The notes beneath the pieces were generated by a model. That model saw nothing but the letters and a program-made list of their open reading frames with translations, had not been told where the DNA came from and searched no databases. Below, piece after piece: positions 24,590 through 32,789 of a stretch of DNA of 64,000 nucleotides. Position 1 is the stretch's first letter. Each line of letters opens with the position of its first letter. The DNA comes from CAYTAU01 sp964442075 (GTDB lineage Bacteria > Bacteroidota > Bacteroidia > Bacteroidales > CAYTAU01): assembly GCA_964442075.1 (NCBI GenBank), contig CAYTWH010000007.1, positions 1-64,000 on the forward strand. Direction: 5' to 3'. The translations under genes and the position numbers were made by a program.

Positions 24590-27449
24590 TATTTTTGCTT
24601 TTACATTTTTATTTGTTTTCATAAGCTTAATATCAGTTGGGCAGGAAAAAATACCTTTAAACCATACAGTTTATGATAGCTGGAATAATTTAAACGATTT
24701 TCAAATATCAGATAATGGTAAATGGATATTTTTTCAGCAAGACCCACAAAAAGGAGATGGTTTTATTGTGCTTAAAAATATTGAAACCGATTACATCGAT
24801 ACAATTCCAAGAGCTTATTCGGCAAAGTTTTCGCCTAATTCAGATTTTTTGGTTTTTAAGATCAAGCCACAGCAGGATACTATAAGAAAAATGAAATTTG
24901 ATAAAATAAAAAAAGACAAGTTGCCAAAAGATACTCTTGGTATTTTAGTTTTTGGAAGCGATACAATATTAAAGTTTGAAAGAGTAAAATCATTTAGAAC
25001 TTTTAAGGATAGTTCATCGTGGTTAGTTTATCATAAGGAAAAAAAAGCAATAAAGAAAAAGGATAAAAAACCTGTTGCTGACGAAAGCGTGAAGAAAAAG
25101 AAAGCAAAGAAGAAAAGCAAAAAACAATTGGAACAGGAAAAAATAGCAAAAGAGATATCAGATAAGAAAAAGGCATTTAATAAAAAGCAAAAGGGAACAA
25201 AGTTGGTAATATATAATCCTGTTACCGGAGCCAAACATTCATATAATAATATTCAGGAGTATGATATTAGCAGAACAGGGAAACTTATAAGTTTTATAAG
25301 AGTAAGGAAAGATACTCTTGACACATCTTATGTCTTTGTTTTTAATACTCAATTAGAACAATTAGATACAATATTTCAACAACAGGGTATAGCAAAAAAA
25401 GTATGTGCGAATAACACAGGGAGTAGCGTTTCGTTTATTTGTTCGCAAGACACAAGTGAGCAAAAAACTTACAGTTTATATTTTTGGGAGAATAATACTT
25501 TTAGAACTGAATTAATAGTTGATACATTAACAAATGATATTCCAAAAGACTGGTCAGTAAGCGAACATGGAAGTATCTACTTTTCGCGCGATGATTCTAA
25601 ATTATATTTTGGAACAGCTTTAAAACCCAAAATTGAGCCTGAAGATTCGTTAATTGAAGAAGAAAAATATCATTTAGATGTTTGGCATTGGAAAGATCCA
25701 TATTTACAGCCTCAACAAGTTAAAAATATTAAAAAGGAACAAAACAGATCTTACACCGCGGTGTATCATATAAAAGAAAAGAAAATTATTCAGATTGGTG
25801 ATACTGTTATAAGAAACATAAGTATTCATAACAAAGGAAATACAGATTACGCTATTGGTATTTCCCGATTACCTTATGCCCACATGGGGCAATGGGATAT
25901 GCCGTTCTATAAGGATTTTTATTTAATTGATATTAATACCGGAGAAAAACAAAAGATTGCCGAAAAAATACAGCATAGTGTTCATCTTTCAACAGGCGAT
26001 AAATATTTATTTTGGTTCGATTTGGATAAACAAGAATGGTTATTAAAAGGCATTGATATGCCCGACACAATATCTTTAACAGGCAATTTAGATGTAAATT
26101 TTTATAACGAGGAAAGAGATGTTCCGCAAAAACCGGGTTCGTATGGCATTATTAGTTGGACAAAAAACGATAAGTATTTATTAATATACGATATGTTTGA
26201 TATATGGAAAATTGACCCAACAATGCAGGAAAAGCCATATAATCTTACAAAAGGCTATGGAAGGGAAAATAATATTAAGTTTAAAAATATTTGGTTAGAC
26301 AATGATGCCTATTATCTTGAAAAAGACCAGAAGTTGTTGTTAAGCGCATTTTACGAAACCGATAAAAAATCAGGTTTTTATTCAACCACTGTTGATGCAA
26401 AAGAAAATCCAAACTTATTAATTGCCGAAAATTGTTTTTTCCGTAGACCTATTAAAGCACGATATGCCGATAGACTTATTTGGCGTAAAGAAACTTTTAA
26501 AATGTACCCCAATATCAGTTACAGCAATATTGATTTTACCGATATTAATACAATATCGGATGCAAATCCACAACAAACAGATTATTTGTGGGGAAATGTT
26601 GAGCCGGTAAGTTGGAAAGCTTACGATGGACAAGAATTAGACGGTTTGTTATATAAACCCGAAAATTTTGATGCTGAAAAGAAATATCCTATGATAGTTT
26701 ATTTTTACGAAAAATACAGCGATAACATTTATAGACATTACAGACCGGCTCCAAGTCGTTCGGTAATTAATTTTGCGTATTATACCAGTAACGATTATAT
26801 AGTGTTTATTCCCGATATTAATTATGGAACAGGACATCCCGGCAAGGATGCATACAATGCAATTGTAAGCGGCACCGATTATATTGCCGATATGGGATTT
26901 GTTGATAAAGCTAAAATAGGTATTCAGGGACAAAGCTGGGGCGGATATCAGGTAGCGTTTTTAGTAACACAAACCAATAAATATGCAGCAGCAATGGCGG
27001 GTGCCTTGGTAAGTAATATGACAAGTGCTTATGGAGGCATACGTTGGGGAAGCGGTATGAGCCGACAGTTTCAGTACGAAAAAGGGCAAAGTAGGATAGG
27101 AGAGAGCTTATGGGAAAATCGTGACTTGTATATTGAAAATTCACCATTGTTTTTTGCCGATAAAGTAAATACCCCACTGCTTATTATGCACAACGATAAT
27201 GATGGTGCTGTGCCCTGGTATCAGGGAATTGAATATTTTACAGCTTTACGCAGATTGCAAAAGCCGGTGTGGATGCTTACATATAACAACGAAGAGCATA
27301 ATTTAAGGAAAAGACCAAACTGTGTTGACCTGAGTATACGTATGTCGCAATTTTTTGATCATTACCTAAAAGATGCACCTGCACCCAAATGGTTGAAAAA
27401 TGGTTTGCCAGCTGTTGATAAAGGAAAAAAGGATGGCTATGGCTTGTAG
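24579..27449 (+). CDS. S9 family prolyl-oligopeptidase-type serine peptidase
   Basis: I choose ATG 24579 because it begins a signal peptide (MNHNIFAFTFLFVFISLISVGQ); longer frames have none. The 956-residue protein has an N-terminal propeller-like region and a C-terminal alpha/beta-hydrolase domain. The nucleophile is Ser786 in GQSWGGYQ, the acid is in HNDNDGAVPW and the His in NNEEHNLRKRP. An unusual lysine-rich insertion (about residues 150-215, with KKKKAKKKSKK) interrupts the propeller. The enzyme is exported, probably to the periplasm, where it would trim peptides. It starts inside the end of gldB. Confidence 0.9.
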   Translation: MNHNIFAFTFLFVFISLISVGQEKIPLNHTVYDSWNNLNDFQISDNGKWIFFQQDPQKGDGFIVLKNIETDYIDTIPRAYSAKFSPNSDFLVFKIKPQQDTIRKMKFDKIKKDKLPKDTLGILVFGSDTILKFERVKSFRTFKDSSSWLVYHKEKKAIKKKDKKPVADESVKKKKAKKKSKKQLEQEKIAKEISDKKKAFNKKQKGTKLVIYNPVTGAKHSYNNIQEYDISRTGKLISFIRVRKDTLDTSYVFVFNTQLEQLDTIFQQQGIAKKVCANNTGSSVSFICSQDTSEQKTYSLYFWENNTFRTELIVDTLTNDIPKDWSVSEHGSIYFSRDDSKLYFGTALKPKIEPEDSLIEEEKYHLDVWHWKDPYLQPQQVKNIKKEQNRSYTAVYHIKEKKIIQIGDTVIRNISIHNKGNTDYAIGISRLPYAHMGQWDMPFYKDFYLIDINTGEKQKIAEKIQHSVHLSTGDKYLFWFDLDKQEWLLKGIDMPDTISLTGNLDVNFYNEERDVPQKPGSYGIISWTKNDKYLLIYDMFDIWKIDPTMQEKPYNLTKGYGRENNIKFKNIWLDNDAYYLEKDQKLLLSAFYETDKKSGFYSTTVDAKENPNLLIAENCFFRRPIKARYADRLIWRKETFKMYPNISYSNIDFTDINTISDANPQQTDYLWGNVEPVSWKAYDGQELDGLLYKPENFDAEKKYPMIVYFYEKYSDNIYRHYRPAPSRSVINFAYYTSNDYIVFIPDINYGTGHPGKDAYNAIVSGTDYIADMGFVDKAKIGIQGQSWGGYQVAFLVTQTNKYAAAMAGALVSNMTSAYGGIRWGSGMSRQFQYEKGQSRIGESLWENRDLYIENSPLFFADKVNTPLLIMHNDNDGAVPWYQGIEYFTALRRLQKPVWMLTYNNEEHNLRKRPNCVDLSIRMSQFFDHYLKDAPAPKWLKNGLPAVDKGKKDGYGL

Positions 27450-27489
27450 AAATAAAAAGTCACAGATTCTCAGATTACAAAAAGATTAA

Positions 27490-27570
27490 CGTCATTGCGA
27501 GAAGCGAAGCGACGAAGCAATCTGCATATGACAAGAAGATTGCCACACTCGTACCTCGTTCGCAATGACG
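27490..27570. repeat. MITE-like palindromic repeat with CGTCATTGCGAG ends
   Basis: The ends CGTCATTGCGA and CGCAATGACG are inverted copies enclosing CGAAGCGACGAAGCAATC and GATTGCCACACTCG, which also pair. This is the widespread bacterial intergenic hairpin family with these ends. It lies between the S9 peptidase and a lipoprotein gene, and carries no transposase. Confidence 0.75.
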
Positions 27571-27605
27571 AATTAATTAAGATACAAATAATTAAATACA
27601 AACAT

Positions 27606-28127
27606 ATGAAACACTTACTTTATTTAATAGGCATAATTTTTATTACAAGTTCATGTATAGAAATAAATTTTGAAAATCCGCAACCTAAGGGTATAGCTAA
27701 TGAAAAAACAATTCCTGAAACAATACATGGAAAATATTCTATGGGTGAAGGCGACACCTTGATAATAAGTAAAAATAAAATAAGTTTTATTGACGATACA
27801 AACGACTTTAATCTTGATTTGTATTTATCCGATTCTTTAATTGTAAGAACTCTTGGTAAACGTTATTATGTAAATATTAAAGCAGACAGCAGTTTTTGGA
27901 GTTTATATGTTTTGAAAAAAAATAAAGCTAATCTTGATGTTTTAACAATTTATACCGATTCTCTTCCGCAGATTGAAACAATGAAAAAAATAACCAATGT
28001 AAAAGAAATTTACCATAAAACAGGTACTCTTGATATGTATATTGTTGATCCTACACAAAAAGAACTAAAAAAGATGATAAAAAAGGATGTTTTTGTTAGT
28101 ATGGGTACTTTTTATAAAATTGATTAG
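27606..28127 (+). CDS. hypothetical lipoprotein
   Basis: ATG 27606 gives a compact lipoprotein leader, MKHLLYLIGIIFITSSC, with Cys17; longer frames run back into the palindromic repeat and are rejected. The mature part of about 155 residues is rich in beta-strand patterns (DTLIISKNKISFID, SDSLIVRTLGKRYYVN) and ends in a lysine-rich region. This suggests a small beta-sandwich lipoprotein in the periplasm or outer membrane. I recognise no family. It is monocistronic and is followed by the 42-bp tandem array. Confidence 0.7.
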   Translation: MKHLLYLIGIIFITSSCIEINFENPQPKGIANEKTIPETIHGKYSMGEGDTLIISKNKISFIDDTNDFNLDLYLSDSLIVRTLGKRYYVNIKADSSFWSLYVLKKNKANLDVLTIYTDSLPQIETMKKITNVKEIYHKTGTLDMYIVDPTQKELKKMIKKDVFVSMGTFYKID

Positions 28128-28158
28128 TTGTGCAATAGCTCTTACAAAGGTCTGACAC

Positions 28159-28410
28159 AGGATATATTCATTGAAAAATCGAAATAACGAGCTCGTTAAT
28201 AGGATATATTCATTGAAAAATAGACATAACGACTCCGTTAATAGGATATTTTCATTGAAAAATAGATATAACGACTCCGTTAATAGGATTTAAAATGTTT
28301 TAAATAGACATAACGAGCTCGTTAATAGGATATATTCATGAATAAATAGATATAACGACTCCGTTAACAGGATATTTTCATTGAAAAATAGACATAACGA
28401 CTCCGTTAAT
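28159..28410. repeat. six-unit tandem repeat of exactly 42 bp with a palindromic core
   Basis: Units begin at 28159, 28201, 28243, 28285, 28327 and 28369, with a partial seventh at 28411. Each has AGGATAT, ATTCATTGAAAAATAGA and a palindromic core that is TAACGAGCTCGTTA in units 1 and 4 and TAACGACTCCGTTA in the others. There are no unique spacers. It occupies most of the 28128-28554 gap between convergent genes. The remainder is AT-rich direct repeat (TTAATTATTAATTC). Confidence 0.9.
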
Positions 28411-28554
28411 AGGATAATTCACCGAATATATTAATTATTAATTCTTAATTATTAATTGTTATTCTCAGTAAATGCACAAAATAAACACTGCGATGTCAGG
28501 TAGATAGGTATTTATTTTTATTTTTTTATTAAATGTTTTTGGGGATGGTTTGTT

Positions 28555-29016
28555 TTAATGGGTTTTATTTAGTGTTTTGGGTAGTTGTTTATTTATTATC
28601 CGATGTATGTATATGATAATTGTCAAAACAATAAATGTATAAACAAAATCAAAAGGAAAAGACAAATATGACTTAACACCTAATGAGGTAGGAGTCTTTT
28701 CAAATTTATATTCATGTGGTATCAAGTCGATGAGTTGAGAAATACCAGCATAAATTAGATAGAATGCAACCACTTCAAATATCAGTAAAAATAAATTTGA
28801 CATAATCAGCTTATTTAGTCCGCTATAATGAATTATTAGCATAAAAAGCAAATTAAATCCGCCAAATACAGGTGCAATTATTATACCCCAAGCCATAGCC
28901 ATACTTTTTGATCCATCGGTAGTTCCAATTAAAGTTGTTAAGAACCATGCGAATGTGGTCAAGAGAAATAGAATAATATATTGTTTTATGGTCTTTTTCA
29001 TTTTTGAATTACCCAC
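28555..29016 (-). CDS. hypothetical four-helix membrane protein
   Basis: The 153-residue protein has four predicted membrane helices (about 10-30, 40-62, 70-92 and 120-140) and a basic C-terminal tail. The loop between helices 1 and 2 is short (GTTDGSKSMAM). I recognise no family. A start at the internal MKKTIKQY is also possible. It is a lone gene between the 42-bp array and the secG operon, and may be accessory. Confidence 0.6.
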   Translation of the reverse strand: MGNSKMKKTIKQYIILFLLTTFAWFLTTLIGTTDGSKSMAMAWGIIIAPVFGGFNLLFMLIIHYSGLNKLIMSNLFLLIFEVVAFYLIYAGISQLIDLIPHEYKFEKTPTSLGVKSYLSFPFDFVYTFIVLTIIIYIHRIINKQLPKTLNKTH

Positions 29017-29147
29017 AACTATTAGATAAAAAGCACTTGTTATCTGTCTTATAGCTACAGTTTGTTTATTTATAGTAAATTATTAAACAAAAATAATAAA
29101 AAAAAGAAAACTTTCCTTTTAATTTTTGACTTTAGGAATTTTTTATG

Positions 29148-29163
29148 CTGAGCGTAGTCGAAG
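29148..29163. repeat. CTGAGCGTAGTCGAAG dispersed repeat
   Basis: The same 16 bases occur at 15510-15525. It lies between the membrane protein gene and the end of secG. Confidence 0.5.
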
Positions 29164-29218
29164 TATAGGCAATTCTTAACTATCTCACAAAAGTGAAAAA
29201 CAAATGCTTAAAACTAAA

Positions 29219-29563
29219 TTAGTTTAACGGTGGCTGTTCTTCCGTTGGAGGAGGAGGAGCCCAAGTATTAGCAGGAGCTTCGTCGGGTATCGACATAGCT
29301 TTATCTTCAATCAATGATCTTTGTTCTATTTCTTCTTGTGTTCGTTGAATAGTTAAGCTTGCAAGTAATGATAATGCTAATAAAGCAATTGCCAGTGTCC
29401 ATGTTGCTTTTTCAAGAAAATCGGTAGTTTTTCTGGCTCCTAACACCTGATTTGAAGAAGCAAAGTTTGAAGCTAATCCACCACCTTTAGAGTTCTGAAC
29501 CAACACAATTAATATTAATAAAATACACGTAATTAAAATTAAGACTGATAATAAATAATACAT
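29219..29563 (-). CDS. secG: preprotein translocase subunit SecG
   Basis: The 114-residue protein has the SecG pattern: a first membrane helix (LLSVLILITCILLILIVLVQ), the conserved loop NSKGGGLASNFASSNQVLGARKT in abbreviated form, a second helix (WTLAIALLALSLLAS), and a Pro-rich cytoplasmic tail typical of Bacteroidota. It stabilises SecYE during export. It is the last gene of an operon with a TPR protein, lptE and a sigma-54 activator upstream. Confidence 0.93.
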   Translation of the reverse strand: MYYLLSVLILITCILLILIVLVQNSKGGGLASNFASSNQVLGARKTTDFLEKATWTLAIALLALSLLASLTIQRTQEEIEQRSLIEDKAMSIPDEAPANTWAPPPPTEEQPPLN

Positions 29564-29571
29564 AGCTTGCT

Positions 29572-30903
29572 TTATTTGTTTTTAATTAATTCTTTAATCT
29601 TTTTAATTTGGTTTGCAAAGTAAATGTTTTTTTCAGGATATTTCAAAATTAATTTTTTATAAACACTAATTGCTTTGTCATAAAATTTTTGTTTTATATA
29701 AATTCCTGCTAATGTTTCTGTAATAAATTCTTCATCATTATCATTTTCAGAGTCTGTAATGCCTTGCTGATACTTATAATCAAGCTTGTCTCTTAGTGGC
29801 TGTATACTTGGGTCAGAACTTATAAAACGATTAATTATATCAAGATCTTTTTCTTCTTTAAAAGTTTTAGTTTCATCTTTTTTAAATTTTGTGCTTTTTA
29901 TTTGTTCCAACCACTCTGTAAATAAAAATTTGTTGGTATCAATATCATTTTTTGTTTCAGCAGTATCTAATTCAAAAAAATTATTGATATGATAAGGTTT
30001 TGTAATTATTTGCTCTTCAATTTTCAAATCTTCTTCCTGAAACTCTTTTGTGTCTTTCTCAAAATCAAAATGCAGTAATTCTTTCTTTTTTTCTTTTATT
30101 ACTGATTTAGTAAGTGTTTTTTCAGGAATTTTATCTTCTTTTTTAGTTTCTTCAAGCTGAACTTTTTTCTTTTGTTTGCTTACAATTGGCTTTTTACTTG
30201 CTTTGTCTGTTGACGATGTCTTATTATTATATTTTTTTAATATGATATCTGCAATACTTTCTTTTTCAGTAGTGGGATATTTTGTTGTTCTTGTTTTTTG
30301 TATTTCTGTAACTTTGTTTAATATTTCATCGGCAAGTGTTCTTTTTGTTTCATCTGTTTTTGGTTTTTCTGCAACAATTTTTTCCGTAGGTTTAGGTTCA
30401 ATTTTTACTGCTTTCTCTATTTTTTCAGTTTCTGTTACCTTAATAACAGGTTTAATTTCGGGTTTACTTTCTTTTTTAGTTAGTGGGGGCGGACTTACAG
30501 TTTCCTTTTCTTCTTTAATTGGAAGTTTTGGCTTTTCTTCAACAATTATTTTTTCAATTTTTTCTACAGGCAGGGTTTTCTCCTCTATTATTTCTTCCTT
30601 TTCTATTGTTGGTTTTTTACTTATTTGTTCGTCTTCTAAGAAAAAAGGATCGTTAAGTAATCGGTATAATATTTTTCTGTCGTTAACATAAGATGCTGTA
30701 ATTTTTAGCTCTTCTTCAAATTTTATATTTTTTTGATTATGTAAACTTTTAAGATATAGTATTCTTGCAGTTTGAAAATACGGATATTGCGATATCAACT
30801 CATTTAAAAGAACAGAACTATTAGAATCAAGCTTATTGAGGTTTGACAGATATTTATTGAATTGTTCAATATTCATTATATTTTCAGAGCTGTTGTTTAC
30901 CAT
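29572..30903 (-). CDS. TPR-containing protein of the lptE-secG operon
   Basis: The 443-residue product starts either at ATG 30903, overlapping the lptE stop, or at ATG 30876 (MNIEQFNKYLSNLN), which fits relatives better. An N-terminal helical region (about 10-95) is followed by a long low-complexity stretch rich in Lys, Glu, Pro and Thr (about 95-300), then a C-terminal TPR-like pair (ETLAGIYIKQKFYDKAISVY KKLILKYPEK in two steps). There is no signal peptide. The family is commonly found beside secG in Bacteroidota and has no known function. The charged linker suggests a cytoplasmic scaffold. Confidence 0.75.
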   Translation of the reverse strand: MVNNSSENIMNIEQFNKYLSNLNKLDSNSSVLLNELISQYPYFQTARILYLKSLHNQKNIKFEEELKITASYVNDRKILYRLLNDPFFLEDEQISKKPTIEKEEIIEEKTLPVEKIEKIIVEEKPKLPIKEEKETVSPPPLTKKESKPEIKPVIKVTETEKIEKAVKIEPKPTEKIVAEKPKTDETKRTLADEILNKVTEIQKTRTTKYPTTEKESIADIILKKYNNKTSSTDKASKKPIVSKQKKKVQLEETKKEDKIPEKTLTKSVIKEKKKELLHFDFEKDTKEFQEEDLKIEEQIITKPYHINNFFELDTAETKNDIDTNKFLFTEWLEQIKSTKFKKDETKTFKEEKDLDIINRFISSDPSIQPLRDKLDYKYQQGITDSENDNDEEFITETLAGIYIKQKFYDKAISVYKKLILKYPEKNIYFANQIKKIKELIKNK

Positions 30904-31412
30904 TTAGCAACAGATTTATTGAAGATATCTTCTGTTAATTTTTCAAGAATTTGAGGAATAAGAGTTCCTTCTACATCATCTAAACTCTGACTACTGTCGT
31001 AATCTTCGAAAGCCGAAAAACTTGAATCAAAATCATTTTCGGGTTCAATAGCGTTCGAAAATTTAACCCTTATATTTACTGTTAACCTATTCATTGCAGC
31101 TGTTTCATTGCCCTGAATACTTGTAGGTCTTGTACTATATCCTGTAATTTCGCCTTCAAAATTCAGGTCGCCAACATCATTTGTTAGTTCAAGGCTTGTT
31201 TGAGAAGTAAATTTATCTTTTAGAGCTTCAGTAAAATCCTGACTTAATGAAGGATTTACAAGGTCTGCCTTATTCTGAAAAAATTGTATGGAAATAGTTT
31301 TAATTTCAGGCGAAATAGCAGCTCCTGTAAATGAATATTTTATTGTACATCCGCAAAGTAGAATAAACAATGCTGATATTAATAAAATTTTTGTATGTCC
31401 AATTATGTTCAA
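30897..31412 (-). CDS. lptE: LptE-family outer-membrane lipoprotein (LPS assembly)
   Basis: The 171-residue protein has a lipobox LLCGC (Cys22) and the Bacteroidota LptE pattern beginning YSFTGAAISPEIKTISIQFF and continuing with LSQDFTEALKDKF. LptE plugs the LptD barrel and helps insert lipopolysaccharide into the outer leaflet. It overlaps the next gene by seven bases if that gene starts at 30903, and lies 34 bases after the sigma-54 activator on the same strand. Confidence 0.88.
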   Translation of the reverse strand: MNIIGHTKILLISALFILLCGCTIKYSFTGAAISPEIKTISIQFFQNKADLVNPSLSQDFTEALKDKFTSQTSLELTNDVGDLNFEGEITGYSTRPTSIQGNETAAMNRLTVNIRVKFSNAIEPENDFDSSFSAFEDYDSSQSLDDVEGTLIPQILEKLTEDIFNKSVAKW

Positions 31413-31446
31413 AATAAATACTTATTTGTGAATAATTCAGATTCAA

Positions 31447-32682
31447 CTAAATATCATATTCTTTAATTTTTCTGTAAAGCGTCCGTTCAGAAATCCCAAG
31501 TTCTTTTGCCGCCTTTTTTCTTTTATTATTGTACTTTTCTAATGCTTTTATTATTAATTCTTTTTCTTTCTTTTCGAGCGATAATGATTCTTCAACATAT
31601 TCTTCGGTATCTTGTATATTTGAATTTTCCGATTCTTCAATTTTTATTTCTTCTTTGTCTTCTGTTTTTGTTTCAAATTCATAAGATTTTGATTCCTTAT
31701 ATAATTTATTTATAAGAACATCTTTATTTTCCCCAATATTATATTTACCCGTTTCATCTTGAATTATATCATAAACCATTTTTTTCAATTCATTTACGTC
31801 ATTTTTCATGTCGAAAAGTATTTTATAAAGTATTTCTCTTTCCGAATTGAAAGTCTTTTCGTCAATACCCTTATTATAAAGCACAGGCAAATAAGATCCT
31901 TCATTTAAAGGTAAATATTTTTTTATTGTTTCTGCATTTATTTCTCTGGGTTTTTCTATAACGGATATTTGTTCAGCTATATTTTTTAATTGACGTATAT
32001 TTCCCGACCAATTAAATTTTGTTAAAATTTGTTGAGCTTCCTCATCAAGTTTTAATACAGGCATACGGTTTTTTTCGGCAAAGTCTTGTGCAAATTTTCT
32101 AAAAAGTAAGTAAATATCGTCTTTTCTCTTTCGTAATGCAGGAATAAAAATTGGAACAGTATTTAATCTGTAAAACAGATCTTCGCGAAATGTTCCATTA
32201 CGAATTGCTTGCTGAATATCAACATTTGTAGCAGCAATAATTCTTACATCTGTTTTTTGTGTTTCAGAAGAACCAACCTTTAAAAATTCTCCCGATTCAA
32301 GAACTCTAAGTAATCTAACCTGAGTTGATAAAGGTAATTCTGCAACTTCATCAAGAAAAATAGTTCCGTTATTGGCAACTTCAAAATATCCTTTTCTTTT
32401 GTCATGTGCTCCAGTAAATGAGCCTTTTTCATGCCCAAAAAGTTCAGAATCGATTGTGCCTTCTGGAATTGCCCCACAGTTAACAGCAATGTATTTCCCA
32501 TGTTTTCTTGAACCGAATTGATGAATTAATTTAGGGAATACTTCTTTTCCTGTACCGCTTTCACCCGAAATAAAAACAGACAGATCGGTAGGAGCAACTT
32601 GTATAGCGATATCTATTGCTCTGTTTAATTCGCTTGAATTCCCAATAATTCCAAATCTTTGTTTTATTTGTTGTCTATCCAT
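31447..32682 (-). CDS. sigma-54-dependent transcriptional activator without receiver domain
   Basis: I place the start at MDRQQIKQRFGIIGNSSE (ATG ending at 32682), because the upstream 14 codons are out of character for the family. The 411-residue protein begins almost directly with the AAA+ domain: Walker A GESGTGKE, the sigma-54 contact loop GSFTGA, Walker B IFLDEVAEL and the NWSGNIRQL motif. An acidic, Ser/Glu-rich linker and a Fis-type helix-turn-helix (KKAAKELGISERTLYRKI) follow. With no sensory domain it may be constitutively active or controlled by level. It heads the lptE-secG operon. Confidence 0.92.
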   Translation of the reverse strand: MDRQQIKQRFGIIGNSSELNRAIDIAIQVAPTDLSVFISGESGTGKEVFPKLIHQFGSRKHGKYIAVNCGAIPEGTIDSELFGHEKGSFTGAHDKRKGYFEVANNGTIFLDEVAELPLSTQVRLLRVLESGEFLKVGSSETQKTDVRIIAATNVDIQQAIRNGTFREDLFYRLNTVPIFIPALRKRKDDIYLLFRKFAQDFAEKNRMPVLKLDEEAQQILTKFNWSGNIRQLKNIAEQISVIEKPREINAETIKKYLPLNEGSYLPVLYNKGIDEKTFNSEREILYKILFDMKNDVNELKKMVYDIIQDETGKYNIGENKDVLINKLYKESKSYEFETKTEDKEEIKIEESENSNIQDTEEYVEESLSLEKKEKELIIKALEKYNNKRKKAAKELGISERTLYRKIKEYDI

Positions 32683-32713
32683 ACTTGCACAAAGTTCATC
32701 AAAATAATTTATG

Positions 32714-32746
32714 CAAAAATACAAATTCTTACTGACATTTTGTCAA
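32714..32746 (-). promoter_or_regulatory. promoter of the sigma-54 activator operon, overlapping a palindrome
   Basis: On the minus strand, TTG (32744-32746) and TATTTTTG (32714-32721) are 22 bases apart and end 31 bases before the chosen start. The palindrome TGACATTTTGTCA (32733-32745) overlaps the -33 box and could be an operator. Confidence 0.5.
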
Positions 32747-32789
32747 TATATTTTATATTTCCTTAAATATTATTTTTTATACCTTATCT

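Noticed and set aside
27495..27605. Longer lipoprotein frame starting inside the MITE-like repeat
   Set aside because: The lipobox leader starts exactly at ATG 27606, and the extra residues are the translated repeat.
28159..28410. Possible CRISPR array
   Set aside because: The repeat is a continuous 42-bp tandem with no unique spacers, and no cas genes are in the window.
30176..30691. Long antisense frame of 171 residues opposite the TPR protein gene
   Set aside because: It is Ser/Phe/Val-rich, as expected for the complement of a Lys/Glu-rich low-complexity coding stretch, and has no start context.
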